A stretch of 64,000 bases of DNA from Prunella strophiata (taxonomy: Eukaryota > Chordata > Aves > Passeriformes > Prunellidae): the NCBI GenBank assembly GCA_036583965.1, contig JAZBQD010000001.1, positions 25,144,597 to 25,208,596 of the forward strand. The letters are read 5' to 3'. A model generated the notes under the pieces. It made no database searches. It was given only the letters and a program-made list of their open reading frames with translations, and had not been told where the DNA came from. Shown in pieces: positions 10,305 to 22,429 of this stretch. Made by a program: the position numbers and the translations under genes. Numbering within the stretch: position 1 is the first letter of the stretch; every line of letters begins with the position of its first letter.

Positions 10305-13300
10305 GGGATGCTGGAATGGATTTGGAGGCCAGCAGAACTGTGCCCATCACCTGCCCTGGCTTTGGAGGAGAAGGCACACCAGCCACCTTGCCTTGGCAGC
10401 TGGGAACAACAGCAAGGACCCACCCCAAGCTCCTTCCACAAGGGGTGACACTTCTCTGCCCCACTCACCTTCTCCCCAGGATTTTGAGGCTGTTACCACT
10501 TTGAGCTATTTGAATTAGATGATTCTTGTGTTTATTCTTTTGGGTGCTTTCTCCCCTTCTTTTTCCTGCTGTGGCTTGCTCAACATGATATTTGAAATTA
10601 TATCTTGAGGTGCTTCAATGTTGAATGCTTTCCTTGCAGCAGGAAACCTTGGCAAGGCATAAGCACAAACATACACATTTTCTATTTTGATGTTGTGTGC
10701 AGTAAGTGATATCTATGCTTCCTCATTGCTTATTTTTATCCACTTACCCATTTTCATCCTCTGTTGCTACATTGCAGCTTTCCTAACCCTTCTCCCTTTC
10801 TGTAGCAAAAAAGGACATTCAGATGAAGAGATTTTTTTCAGCTTTTAGAAAGTTTACATTTTTTTGGTTATCCTTTTCAAAAGTGAGATTACTAAAAGGT
10901 AAAAAAAGAAGAAAAGCATGAATGATTCTATTACATGCAGTGAAAACTTGAAAGTGTAGGTTTTTAAGCTCTCTGCTGTGGTATTTTCTGGTGGGGAGAG
11001 TGGGAAGGGAGTGTATTAAAAAAAATATTGAAGAAATGAGCATTTGCTTTTAGAGACATAACTGAGAATTCAGTGTTCCCCAGCACCAGCATTTGGATGA
11101 TAAGCAAGGAAACAGTTTGAGTAGTCTTATGAATACCATAAAGGTGATCAGGCAGAATTTGGCTTATAGCTGATTCTGGAAGTTATTAAATTCTATTCCT
11201 ACTCCACAGATTGCATGAGTGTAGCTTGAGGTCAGAGGTTACCAAGAATCAGGAACAATCAGCAGACTGGGATTCTTGCTTTCCAGAGCTGGCTTTTTAC
11301 CTTGGGCAGACATTAATTTCTCATTTTGTTGGACAGGAGACATTTTATTGTTTGCTGGGTCATTCAGTAGCTGAAGGTCTGAGCCAAATGTGTCCACCAC
11401 ACATTACCCATGGAGGAAAAGAGGATTTCAGCTCTCCCAAGAACCCTTTGACTCTCAAGGATTTTTTGTAAGGATTTTTTACATCCCAGCACCCCAGCAT
11501 GCTGGTTTGTATTTGTGTCTCCATCTGCTCCCCCCTACAGACTGAGCCAGCTAGGTGAAACACTGCAGCATTTTCATTTCATGCTGTAGGGCTTGAGAAA
11601 TTCATGACCAGTTACTGATGCTTATTTATGTTTGGATGTAAACACTATATCAAATGTGCTTTTATTGCCATTTGTTCCAATAAAAAGGTAAAAATGCATA
11701 ATCTAAATGTAAATTTGTCAGTGAATGAAAGCAGGCCACAAAAAATAGCAAGAAAGTTATCAGTCTTGCTGAACATGAAATAGTATGGAAAAATATTGTG
11801 AATGCATACAGAAAAAGAAATAGAAGAAAATACATTTATTTTGGGAAAAAATTGCAAAGACAATTGTACTCCATTCTGTCAGAACATACTATAATAAGCT
11901 CTCTTGATTCTTCAAGAAGGACTTTAAAGGTAATTTTCTGTTGCTTTTAAAACAATAAACAATAAAAAACTAAGAATGAAATATGGATTTCTCTTCTCAG
12001 GAGTGTCTGCAATTTTAGGCTTTCTCAAAACCCTTTTCAGGAGAACTTCTTGGCCATTATGTTAGGAACAAGAAATGTGTATTTGCCATTAAGATCCTCT
12101 TCAGAAGAGCAAAGCAAGGCACTGAGAAGACACTTGAAACAACAGATAGCTTTTCAGCACCACAGTGTTCTAGCATGCTGCTTCTAGAAGCCTGTATGGC
12201 TGGTGTGCAGACCAGAACTTACCCACATGTAGCTTCATTCAGAACTCTGAAAATGAGCCCCCAGAATCTGTCAAAGCTGTGTCCTTTGCTGTGTTTGTAC
12301 AGGCTGGGTGGTGCTGCAGGGTGATGGGCTGTCTGTTCACCTGCATGTGCTGGAGAGCCTGGGTAATTCCAGAGGAATGGGTCTCCCCTGGTCCCAGAGG
12401 GAACTCCTGAGCAAGCACAACTAGTGAAACTGCTTTCTTCCTGACTTGTGTCACTTGGCTCAGCTCATTTTTAAACTCAGTTCTAGATGGAGTGTTTTGC
12501 TGACTGTGCACACACCAAAAAGATTTCTCTGCTTTTTTCCCCTTGAAGCCTTTCCCCTTTTCCCCACACTGAGTGTTTGGCAGGATTCACTTGCAGAGAA
12601 CAGCTGCAGAGATCATCATCTGGGGTTTGCAAAGTGCCAGCCTTTGTCCTTTAACTCTATTTCTGTAAAAAGTGAACTCCTGACCTTTGAGAGGCAGGAC
12701 ATGTGGGCATGGTTCACGTAGCATTGTTGTGTGGTTCCTGTACCAACAAAATCCCCTGCCTTTTCCCTGCTCCTGCATGGATAGCAAGTGGGGTCAGTAA
12801 TTTGAGGATTTGCAGTTTGGGTGTACCTCAGTGTCCTGTGTGCCAGGTGAGCTGCATCTCAGAAATAAACTCAAGGATCCTGTGCAGAGCCCCTGTATCT
12901 TGTCAGTCCCAGGCCAGCACTTTGCAAAAGCACAAACCTTTGTCTCTTAAGGACCTTAAAGTGACTGTTTTTCAACTTTGATATCATCAATAACTGGGAG
13001 TTATAGGGTGCTTCAAGAGCTGATTTCTAGAAACTTTCATGACACTTGGAAATACACCTCTGTATTTAACTCCTGTGTAAGGGGACAAACCAGGCTGGAT
13101 TTAGGGGTTTTTACATGCAGTAGTATTAATTTTGGAAGGTGAAAGTTCTCACAATCTAATCTGAGGATAAAGAAGTATTTCTCCTATCTGCTTGCATTTC
13201 AGAGTGGGTTTTAGTCCTTAGCACATAGTGGTAGTTGTGCTACTCCAATGTAAGTTAGGAGATAGTGCTCAGATTAAAAAGTTCTGAGCTGCTTGAAGAT

Positions 13301-14670
13301 GCAGGTTATAATAAAGACATAAATTATTTTTATTCCAGATTAGAACAGTAGATTAGAACAATATTTTAATAGTAATTTATTATAAAGTATTGGCTTTTAT
13401 GACTTGTAAAAATATTCAGAGGATGCACCAAAGACTTTAAAGACTCTTTTAAAACAGAACAAATATCAAAGCCAAAAGGGAGTTCTAGCTGATAGAGTTA
13501 GTGTTACATTTGAGTAAGAATCCTTTAGTTTGCACCAGTTGTTCATATTCTTGGTTTTATGTTGCAAATCTTGTATTTGGATAAGTGACCTTTCCTTCCT
13601 CCATAATTTTTTTTTTTAAATTCTCCCTTGTCTGACTACAGATCAATGTGACTTAAGGTCCTGCCATGTCAGGGGCAGAGGTTTTCAGGATTTAGTCACT
13701 GTTGACATGGCTGTTGCACTGCCAGCCCCTCAGCCTCACTGCTGGGAGACCTTGCATGAATTGTGAGGGTGGCATTGAGACAATCAGGCAGGGTCAGACC
13801 AGGAGTGCTGGATGTTATTGTCCCTTTTGTGCTGGCTGTTGTCCCTTCTTTTCCTGGGAAGATACTTCCAGTGTCTTTCCTTCAAGGAGAGCCTTTAATT
13901 TTGATTTGTGTGGAGCAGCATAGAAATGGGATTGAAGGGATCAGCTACTGAGTTGTGTGTCCTTTACCTTTCATTAGAGGTGTTAGTTCACATCTTGATG
14001 AAGGATGTATTATGTGGACACAGAAACAGAATAGATTTAACTCTTTTTAAATGCCTTTTACCAATTTCCTCTTGCCATAAAGTGTGAATTATTGACAAAC
14101 CCCAGGCCTTCTGTCACACCTACTCCTCTGGTTTAGCAGCCCCCTCCTGCATGCCCTTGTTGCTATGGTGCTCCATTTCACAGCTGCAGTGCCTTATACA
14201 TTGTAATAAGTGACATATGCTCAAGGCAGCCCAAAAAAGTCAGCACACTGGAAATTGATAACTCTGAATTCTTTACTCAAGCAAAAAAAATTGAGGGTGT
14301 AAGGCAACCAAAGGGTTGACAGTACTGGCAAAAGTGCTCAGGAGATAATTATTCCTATGCCACCTTCCTCTTGAAAATGCATTATGGGATGAAGGATTTG
14401 CCTAGAAGTGGGTAAAAAAACCAGATTTCTCAGATATAGACTATCATATTTTATTGACATCTTTAGTTAAAAGCAAATAAGCAAACCTATTTCCTATGCT
14501 GGTTTCCTTCTGCCTTCTGAGTAAATATTGGCAGGAAGAGTGATGATGTCTTTAATGTGTGTGAGATCTCGGATGTTTTCGTGTAGCAATTTGAAATGAA
14601 AAAATCTGGAATTTTTCAAATAGGAAAAAACTTCAAGAAACTTTCCATTACCTCTTTCCTTACCATAACA
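10305..14670. other. Unique non-coding sequence, no gene recognised
   Basis: A GC-richer shoulder (10305-10490) follows the minisatellite, then AT-rich sequence with short T and A runs. The open frames present are under about 100 codons, have no recognisable family signature and lack paired splice signals. Nothing else is supported. Confidence 0.6.
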
Positions 14671-14674
14671 ACTT

Positions 14675-14699
14675 ATATTCTTATATAATATAAGAATAT
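14675..14699. repeat. AT-rich perfect inverted repeat (hairpin)
   Basis: Arms ATATTCTTAT (14675-14684) and ATAAGAATAT (14690-14699) are exact reverse complements around a 5-base loop. They lie at the left edge of an A/T-only-like stretch that continues to about 14750. This is compatible with a cruciform-prone AT microsatellite; no function is implied. Confidence 0.8.
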
Positions 14700-14793
14700 T
14701 ATATTATTACAATATAATGATTGTATTATATAGTTATTATTATATTCTGCACCTTATTTTGCATAGAACTGCCAGGATTATTTCAAAAAGAAG

Positions 14794-14810
14794 AAAAAAA
14801 AAAAAAAAAA
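14794..14810 (+). repeat. Poly-A tract, 17 A
   Basis: A homopolymer preceded by AAAAAGAAG. No retrocopy is recognised immediately upstream. Confidence 0.9.
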
Positions 14811-16571
14811 GGAAAGCAAAACTTCTCTCTTGGGAATTGGATCTTGAGTGTTGTTCTGGGAAAGTTTTTTAGATGGTGCTATGCTTGTTTCAGAAGCATA
14901 GACTGTCCATTAGGACAGCTGTCCATCTAAAAAACATCTTCAATTGCAGTTATGGGAACCTGCACATTCAGTGTAGTGCTAATGAAACATTTAGAAGAGC
15001 CACGTTTATTCAGTGAATACTAAGGTGGTTAATAACAAAGCATACATTATTAATGCAAAATAAAGTGAAAAAATATAAACATAAAGCAGTATTTGACAGG
15101 AACTGCAAGAAGGTGTCAAAAAGAAATGGGTCCAGGTGTAAATCAATTCTTGCTATGTTAAAACACAGCTGTGAGGGGTCTTTCTAGATGAGTATTAATG
15201 CTAACACGATGCTGAAGGAAAATATATTGCTCAAATTTTTTTTTTTTTTAACTTCAAAAATATAGGCTATAAAATTGGGAAATAAGCATGATCTTAAAGA
15301 TCCAGTTCTCACAAATCAATGGAACTGAAGCACAGCAGTTCTGATGCTCAGCTGGGCATGCTGTGTGATGGCTGCCCACCCTCTGAATGGCAGCTCTGGG
15401 CCCAGAGCTGCCCTGGGCACGCTTTAGAGGCAGTGTTGGGAGTCCAGTCCTGGTGGACATGCAATTTCCTGGCAGTGGTGACTCCCCTGGAGGGCATAAC
15501 CCACTGAGGGTATCCTCCAGAAGGAAGGGTTTGTGTCTGCTTGTGTCACACTTGCTAAGTCCCCTCATCTCAGGCTGAAGTGCCCAGCCCTCCCCTGGTG
15601 CTTGTGCTGGCTCTCAGCTGTGCCAGGCAGGTGCTGCTGTGACTGCCACCCCTGCCTGGCAAGTGGTGGCACCACGGTGCCCAGGGTGACAATGCTGCTG
15701 CTGTCCCAGCCACGAGCTGCCAGCACAGCAGGAGCAGGAATCCTTGCTCCTCTGCTTCTCCCCTTGTGTCAGCTCGTGGTGCTTATCTGGTGAGCAGGAG
15801 TAACCTTAAAAATAACTCTTGGGAAGAATTCTAACTCTGCTTTGTTCTGCCTTTAACCTCAGGCAGACTGTGTCAGCAAGAGACTTTGAAATGATTTCTT
15901 TTCCCCTCATCCCAGCTTTTTTCTAACAGATAGCACTGTACTGAGGCCCAGAGACACAGACTGTATTCCCAGCTCTGATGTTTTTGGTACCTCTCTTTTT
16001 CCCTTTCCAAACCATCCACTGTGTATCTGGCTTGTCATACACCACCCCTCTTGGGCATCAGTTCTCTGCTCTTTGCTGCACAATTTTACACCACCTGCCA
16101 AGCCTCTGCTGGGGTCTTCTGGATGCCTGCAAAAAATAAATAACAAAACTAAAGGGAAATTTCTAATTGGACTAATCGCAATTTTTTTTTTTCCAAAATA
16201 TCCTACTGAAAAGCCTTAATAAAAGGCAAGAGTGGTAGACAGTGAAAAGCACAGGCTTTATTTTAGCAAGAGTCAAAGTGATGTGTGTGCATGCACAGTA
16301 CCTGCCAGGCAGAACTTAACTCCATGGAAATTTCTGATCTTTTAAAATGTGTTTTCAACCCAGAATGGACAAAGGCTGCATTTTGAAAACCTTAGAACTG
16401 AAATGTTTCTGGTTTTGGTATGTCAGATCATTTTCCAGAGTACACAAGATAACTCCTTGCAGGGAAACAAAACAGAAATCTTTTTGGAAGAGGGTCAAGG
16501 ATCTATGATATAAACAGCAAATAACATCCATTATTAAGCAGGCTGTATAAATAATAATTGCCACTAAGTTC
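14811..16571. other. Unique non-coding sequence, no gene recognised
   Basis: Includes a GC-richer patch at 15320-15790 with several overlapping short open frames. None is recognisable and none is bounded by convincing splice sites. Confidence 0.6.
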
Positions 16572-16725
16572 TTTCACTCATTAAATCATTGAATAATTTA
16601 GGTTAGAAAGGGCCACTGGGAGGATTGAACAGTCAGCTTGCTGAGGGGCTCACACTGCCCTGCCCACCTTTGTGATGGAGACTCCACAGACATTTTGGAC
16701 AACCTCTGTAGTGCTTAACCTTTTC
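16572..16725 (-). mobile_element. Diverged CR1 LINE tail
   Basis: Read on the minus strand, the segment shows a GTGGAGTCTCCATC motif, a diverged version of the linker where CR1 consensus has a ligand of GAGCAGG/GGTTGGACCAGATGATC, then CCCAGTGGCCCTTTCTAACC and the CR1-like end ATTATTCAATGATTTAATGA in place of the ATTCTRTG octamers. The match is patchy, so this is an old copy. No open frame remains. Borders are approximate. Confidence 0.55.
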
Positions 16726-19700
16726 ATGCTGTTCTGTTTGGCTTTTTTCCCCTCTCACCTTATACCCAGCTGTGATTTATGAACATTTCTTCAATCTTTT
16801 GCTGACCACTGCTGAAAAAGTCAGGCTCTATCTTCTCTGGCTGGCTCTCCAGGTGGTTGAAGTCTGTGGCAGGTCCCCCTTTCTCCTTGCCTGGAGCCTG
16901 AGCTGTGTGCTCCTTCCTCCTCCATGGGGGGATCAATACCCCTCTCCTAGGGAGGGACAGCATTTTGGGCACTGCACATGTGATTGAACCTTCCTGATGC
17001 CCAGTGGTAGGAAATAATTAATTTCCAGCCTGCTGGCTGCCCCCCTTGCTAAAGCTGCCCAGGATGAGGGTGCAGGGCTTGCTTTTGCCTTTGCTCAGCT
17101 CCTCGAGGCTCCCCTGGGTTTTTTTTTTTCCCAGTTATTTGGTCCCTGGTGCAGGTGCTCCTGTTCTGATTCCTTAGGATGCCACTGGCTTGAACCACTG
17201 CCCACCCAAACACTTCAGACTTTTAATCATGCCCAAAGACAATTAATCATTACAGTGATTATAAGAATTATTCTTTCTAATTTAATTAAAAGTGGAGGCA
17301 AACAGAATGGAAATGGGAACACTGGCATGTCTTCCAGAACTGAAATGGTGTTTCAGCATGCTTTTAAACCTGGTGTAAGTTATTTTGATATAGTCATCTT
17401 TCCTTTCTCTGCTTTTCATTTAAATTTCAGAGATTGCTAGTATCAACTTCTGAATTATTGAATTTTTAAACAAAATTAAGCAGGCACTGTCTTGGCTGCT
17501 CTGAAAGTAGAATTAAGACATAGGAATGATTCTTTGAATTTTTAAAGGAGAATTTCAAGGTACATATATATATAGGGGGTTTTTTTTGTTATTCAAGGAA
17601 AAAGATATAGTTGCCAACCTGGATCAGAAATTAAGAACACCAAGTAATAATGCACTGTTGCTCAGTTTACTGCTTTTTATTGGCTTGCTTGAGTGTTAAT
17701 GCTGCTGTAGAGAATCAGTTCTGCTGAGAATGTGTTTGACAGCAGCCAGACAGGTTCCCTCTGCAGAACCACACTGGTGGTGTCAGAGCTGCCCCTGCTT
17801 GGAATTGGACAAGGCATCTCTCCAAAGCTGCTCCAAAGGTTGTGATGGCCAAGATTTATCTTGGTAATTTCAGTCCTGGCCCACTGGAAGTGTTTTTTAG
17901 CCTTCAGGCACGCTGCTGGTCAAAGCTTTCCAGTGGGATGTGAGCCACAGACTTTCTCAGTCGTCATAGCTGAGTTATTTTGCTACTCAGCTATGCAGAA
18001 GCAGCAGGCCTTTAGGCTAATTAATAAATCATCAACGCATTTGTGGTGTGAAAAATGAAATATTTATGCTTGCCAGAGTAATGTTTCTGTCTTGCAGCCC
18101 CATGCTCTGTTGATGCCTGATGGAGGATGAAGTAAATACCAGCTGGTGTAGAATGAGCAGAATATAATTACTTTCTACAAAGTTAACTGAATATTAAAAA
18201 TAGAATTCGGAGAAGCTGGCAAAAAGGGAAAAATATCTAGATACATGCCTGTAAGGCAGGACACAGCCAATACATGAAGGGAACACTTGCCTAAGTGGTA
18301 CCATGGGGCTGGGAAACCTGCAGGATCCATATTGAGTACAAATGTGTCACACAGAGGCCTTTTCAGAGAGCAGTTAGTGGCCAGCTGGAGTAGTTAAAAG
18401 GCCTGAAGGGAAGCCAAGGATGCTCTGCTTTTCTGGTTGGTCATCATTAGGGGACCAGTGAAGGACTTAAAGCATCAGCTGTTGTTGCTTTTCAAAAATG
18501 TGTCCACTAATAAAAGAGAGAAAATATTACTTGTAGGTTTTAAGGCAACCAGGAGCTGGTTTTGTTCTTTGTGTTCTCACACAATAGCAGATTTACTGGG
18601 GCTGGGCTGGGTGTCATTTTTGCAATCACTGCCCTAGTCCTTCTGCACAGAGTGAATGTGTGAGCACCAGGCCAATCAAACCCCTTGAAGATAAAACATT
18701 ATCATGTAACAGAAAGAGGATTTAACCCCTTATTTGAAGTGGAGCCTCTTTAAAATAATCAGCCAAAAGTGATTTACACAAGTGGCTGATTTTACGTGCT
18801 GGCAGTTGCAATCAGAGGCATTGAAAGGGTGAGCCATCAAAAAGGCTTTTCAGACAGGTGGAGGGGGAAGGCATTGTGCAGGTCAGGCATCAGCCTTCCC
18901 CCATCTCCCACTTCTGATTTCAGGGCTGCTTTTTTCCTTTTTCCTGGGCAATTTAGTCTGAATTTTCCCCCTTTGTTTTGTGTGTACAGTCTGAGGTTGT
19001 GGTAAAACCCCAGTGTTCAAAATCCAGGAAGAACATTCCATTCCTGTGGTTGTTTTCATTTGCTCTCCCAGCCTTGTCACAGCCTTTGTTCAGGGGTTCA
19101 AGTCCTGTTGTGCAAAGGAGCTTCTGAGCCTGTCCAGGCCAAACTCAATGCCAAACCCTTCAGACTGGTTGGATTTGTTTGAGTCTTGATGATTTGTAGC
19201 TGAATCAGTATGGAAGGATGGACTCCTGATGGGGATTATTGGTTTAGTTATTGAATCATTTCTTTTAAAATAGCAAAGAAACAGACTTTTCCCTTTTGGT
19301 TGTGACATTCCTGAAAGCAGGCAATGGCCTGAGGTGGGCACACAAGACAGTGGACAGCTCATCATGCTGTTCTTCTTCAGGGGAGTGATTGGCATCAAGA
19401 GGAAGAAAAAAGGAAAAATTTGTGGGGCTTGGTCTGGTGCTTTTTTTTTTGTGTGTGTTTTGTTTTGGTTTTTCCCTGTTAAAGACTTGTGGTAGAATAT
19501 CCTTACAGCATCCCTGCAGCTGTTTAACAGTGCAGGTGCCCCTGATGTCTCCTCAGGGTTGGGTTATGATCCACTCCCATGGGATAAAGCTGTCCCAAGG
19601 CACTGCTCCCTGCCCTGGAGCACCTTGCTGGAGGAGTGGAGGAATCTGGAGGTTGTGTCCCTTTTCTGCCCATCCCTGTGAGTGTGTGAGCACCAGGGCA

Positions 19701-20894
19701 GTGGTGCAGAGAGGGAAGGTGACACACAGGAGGCTGGAATTCCTGTTCCCATGAGGCAGCACCAAGCAGGCTGCAGCCAGGTCCCCTCCATCACCATCAC
19801 ACTGCCTGCTAATTAGGATTTGAGGGAGCCAGTGGTATAGGAACAGAGAGGGATGAATGCACCCTTTTGCACTTGTCTGACAGAATAAAATCAACTGCAT
19901 TCAAGGAATTTGAGAAAGAGATATAAATATTTCAGGAGGAAGTGAATTTAAGATCTTCAAATGCTGCTTTAAAAGGATGCTGGACCATTTGAGAATACTC
20001 ATTTTAAATAGAAGAATTACAGAAGCAGCAAATGATCTCTCTTCTCTATTTGCAACAGGGATTAGAACTAAATGTCATATTTTAGGTCCATGCCTCATGT
20101 TTGCTTCTACAAGAACAGACAATTTAAATGTCAGTTATTATAGCTTGTCAATAAATTTCAGAATCTAAGCAAATCTGGAAAACATGACTGACAGCTACAA
20201 ATTAATTTATCTTTGTTAAATAACCAGCCAGCACTTCACTGCTATTGCTGACATGCATCAGAGTATAACACTACTAATTCAGTGTGAGCTGTTGTTTTGT
20301 CATGAAGTACAAATTATGCAGATTCTACTCATCTCCTAGGAAGAGAGAAATCTCTGAAGCTGTGATGCCCTTCAGGAGAAGTAATCAGTTATCCCAAAAG
20401 TTCTATGGTGTTATACTCACAGAGCAGCAGTATGGTTTAAAACAAAGCAGGCTCTCACCAATGCATAAAGTTATAACTACTAGTGTGGATGGTAAAAATT
20501 ATTATTTGCTGCTTAGAAAGAAAAGAAATAAAGGCCTTCACAAAGTTAGAAGTGAGTTAAAAGCCAGCTTGAGCTACTGCTAGGTAATCAGAACTTCTGA
20601 ATATGAAGCCTTTAATTGAAGCACTTAAATAAAGACACAGCAGACTAAATACAGGGGTGTGTGTGTGAAACAACAGGCTCTATCTACACTGGGGTGTTGT
20701 ACCTGAAAATAATACTGAGATTAATGCCAGTTTTTGGGGTTAGAATTGCCAGATGCTTTTGTTGCAGATTATACAAGAAACAGTTTCCTTGACAGCAGTC
20801 CTGTAGCACAGAAGAGAAGCTGTGTCAGAAGGTGGTTTTTTTTCAGAGCAGGTGGCCAAACAGGGGTGATCTAGAAATTCCCAAATTGCTTCAG
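16726..20894. other. Unique non-coding sequence, no gene recognised
   Basis: Contains GC-richer patches (about 16860-17200 and 19500-19800), and a short TATATATATA stretch near 17563-17573. No recognisable coding exon, RNA gene or further mobile element. Confidence 0.6.
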
Positions 20895-21065
20895 AGAGTC
20901 TTAGAATGGCTGGGGTAGGAAGGGGCCTTAAAGACCATCTAGATCCAGCCCCCTGCCATGGGCAGGGACACCTTTCTGGAGACTGGGATGCTCAGAGCTC
21001 TGTCTGGCCTCAAATATTTCCAGGGGTTGGGGAATCCATGACTTCTCTGTGGCTGGGGCATCTTC
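20895..21065 (-). mobile_element. CR1 LINE 3' end
   Basis: On the minus strand the segment reads through a CATGGATTCCCCAACCCCTG motif, GGTGTCCCTGCCCATGGCAG, then a GGATCTAGATGGTCTTTAAG piece, then CCCCTTCCTACCCCAGCCAT and TCTAAGACTCT. That order and wording is the standard end of avian CR1 elements, with a decayed terminal octamer. It is 5' truncated, as CR1 copies usually are. No coding capacity. Confidence 0.85.
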
Positions 21066-22314
21066 TGGTGAAGACTCAGGCAGAAAAGTCATTGAGTCCC
21101 TCAGCTCTCTATGTGCCACTGTATGTGTGCTGCTCAAATTCTCTATGAATACTTGACTTTTTTGGTTTTCTTGAACTTTTTTTATGTTTAGTTGGGTGGG
21201 CTTTTTTCATAATTTTTCACTGTTTAGCAAAACATTATGAAGAAGGAAAAGAAATTCTGGTTGTGTTTATCATGAGGCTACTTCTCCACCTGCAGAGGGA
21301 TTCAGCCTGATGTGTCCTCCCTTATAGAAAGTCTTAAATCCTTTATCTACAGAAATTACAGGAAATGTTCAGTTATCTCAGCCAGCTGTTAACCCTGAGG
21401 TTTAATGATGATGGTGCAAATTTCAGCACTGTTAATTATTTCATAGAGATGTCTAGAAATATTTCTGTGATTTGAAGCCTTTTAAGAGGCCAGTCAACTA
21501 AAGTTAATTTTGGGGCTATAAAGGATCAAATAATAATCCAGGTAAAGATTTTTGTACTTCAGTAGAAAGCCTGAGAGGAAAGCAGAGAGAGGTGTGATTT
21601 GTAAGGCCCAGAGGGGAAATAAAGGTATTCTAGGAGACTGGATAATTTTAATGGTTGATTTTATTTAAAACCATTCCACCACAGTATGACTGCTGTATTC
21701 TATAATTTATTTGGACTTTAAGAGGTGTTGTGAGACCAGGTTTGAAAGCCCTTGAGTAATATTCTGAGGGGAGAACATGGCAAAGTGGATACAGTTTCTG
21801 TCTCTGCTCTAGCAACTGCCAGGTAATTTAGAGTTATCATGTAATTTAAAGTAACCCTTTCTCATTATTTGCCTTTTATCTGGCTCAGACTGATTACCAT
21901 GGGACTGTGGAACCCTTTGGATCTACCTGGTGCTGAGCATTTTGAAAGTCCAGCTGTTTCTTGAGGGCCAAAAATAAAAGGTGGTCTTTGTGTTTATGAA
22001 GACTACCATGTGCCACTCCCAGGCTGTGACATCCTTGCAAGTCAAGAAGTGTTTTGAATGTTTCAGTGCTTGCTTAGGCCACTTTCCCTGCCTGTAGTCT
22101 TATAAAATAAACTTTTCTATTAATGTCAGTCTTTTCAAGCTACAAGCATCCCTGTGAAGTCTTGACCACTGGAGCCTTATATCCTCATGGATTAAATGAA
22201 TGTGTTATGACAAATAAGTCAATATTTAATCCTGTGAACCTGTTGGGTTGGGAGGTTGAGAGGTAGTTAGCTGATCAAATTTGCATGCTATGAACATGTC
22301 AGGTTTGGGTGGCA
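21066..22314. other. Unique non-coding sequence, no gene recognised
   Basis: AT-rich sequence with no recognisable coding exon, RNA gene or repeat. Confidence 0.6.
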
Positions 22315-22429
22315 TGTTTTGGTGTGGTTTTTTTGGTGGGTTTGTTTTGTTTTGGTTTGGTTTGGGTTTTTTTTGGTTTTTTTGGGGGTTTTTTTTTGGT
22401 TTTTTTTTTGTGGTTTTTTTTTTTTTTTT
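22315..22429 (+). repeat. 115-bp pure G/T (A/C on minus) simple-sequence tract
   Basis: The plus strand contains no A and no C from 22315 to 22429. It begins as irregular GTTT and GGTTT units and passes into T8-T19 runs split by G doublets and one G5. It is a degenerate simple repeat and creates lysine/asparagine/threonine-rich or phenylalanine/glycine-rich nonsense frames. There is no sign of coding function. Confidence 0.92.

Noticed and set aside
8066..10518. Very long open frames across the minisatellite on both strands (up to about 760 codons)
   Set aside because: The unit is 33 bp, divisible by three and stop-poor in most frames, so all frames stay open. The peptide register changes at each indel with no sign of frame preservation, and the ends run into unrelated flanks.
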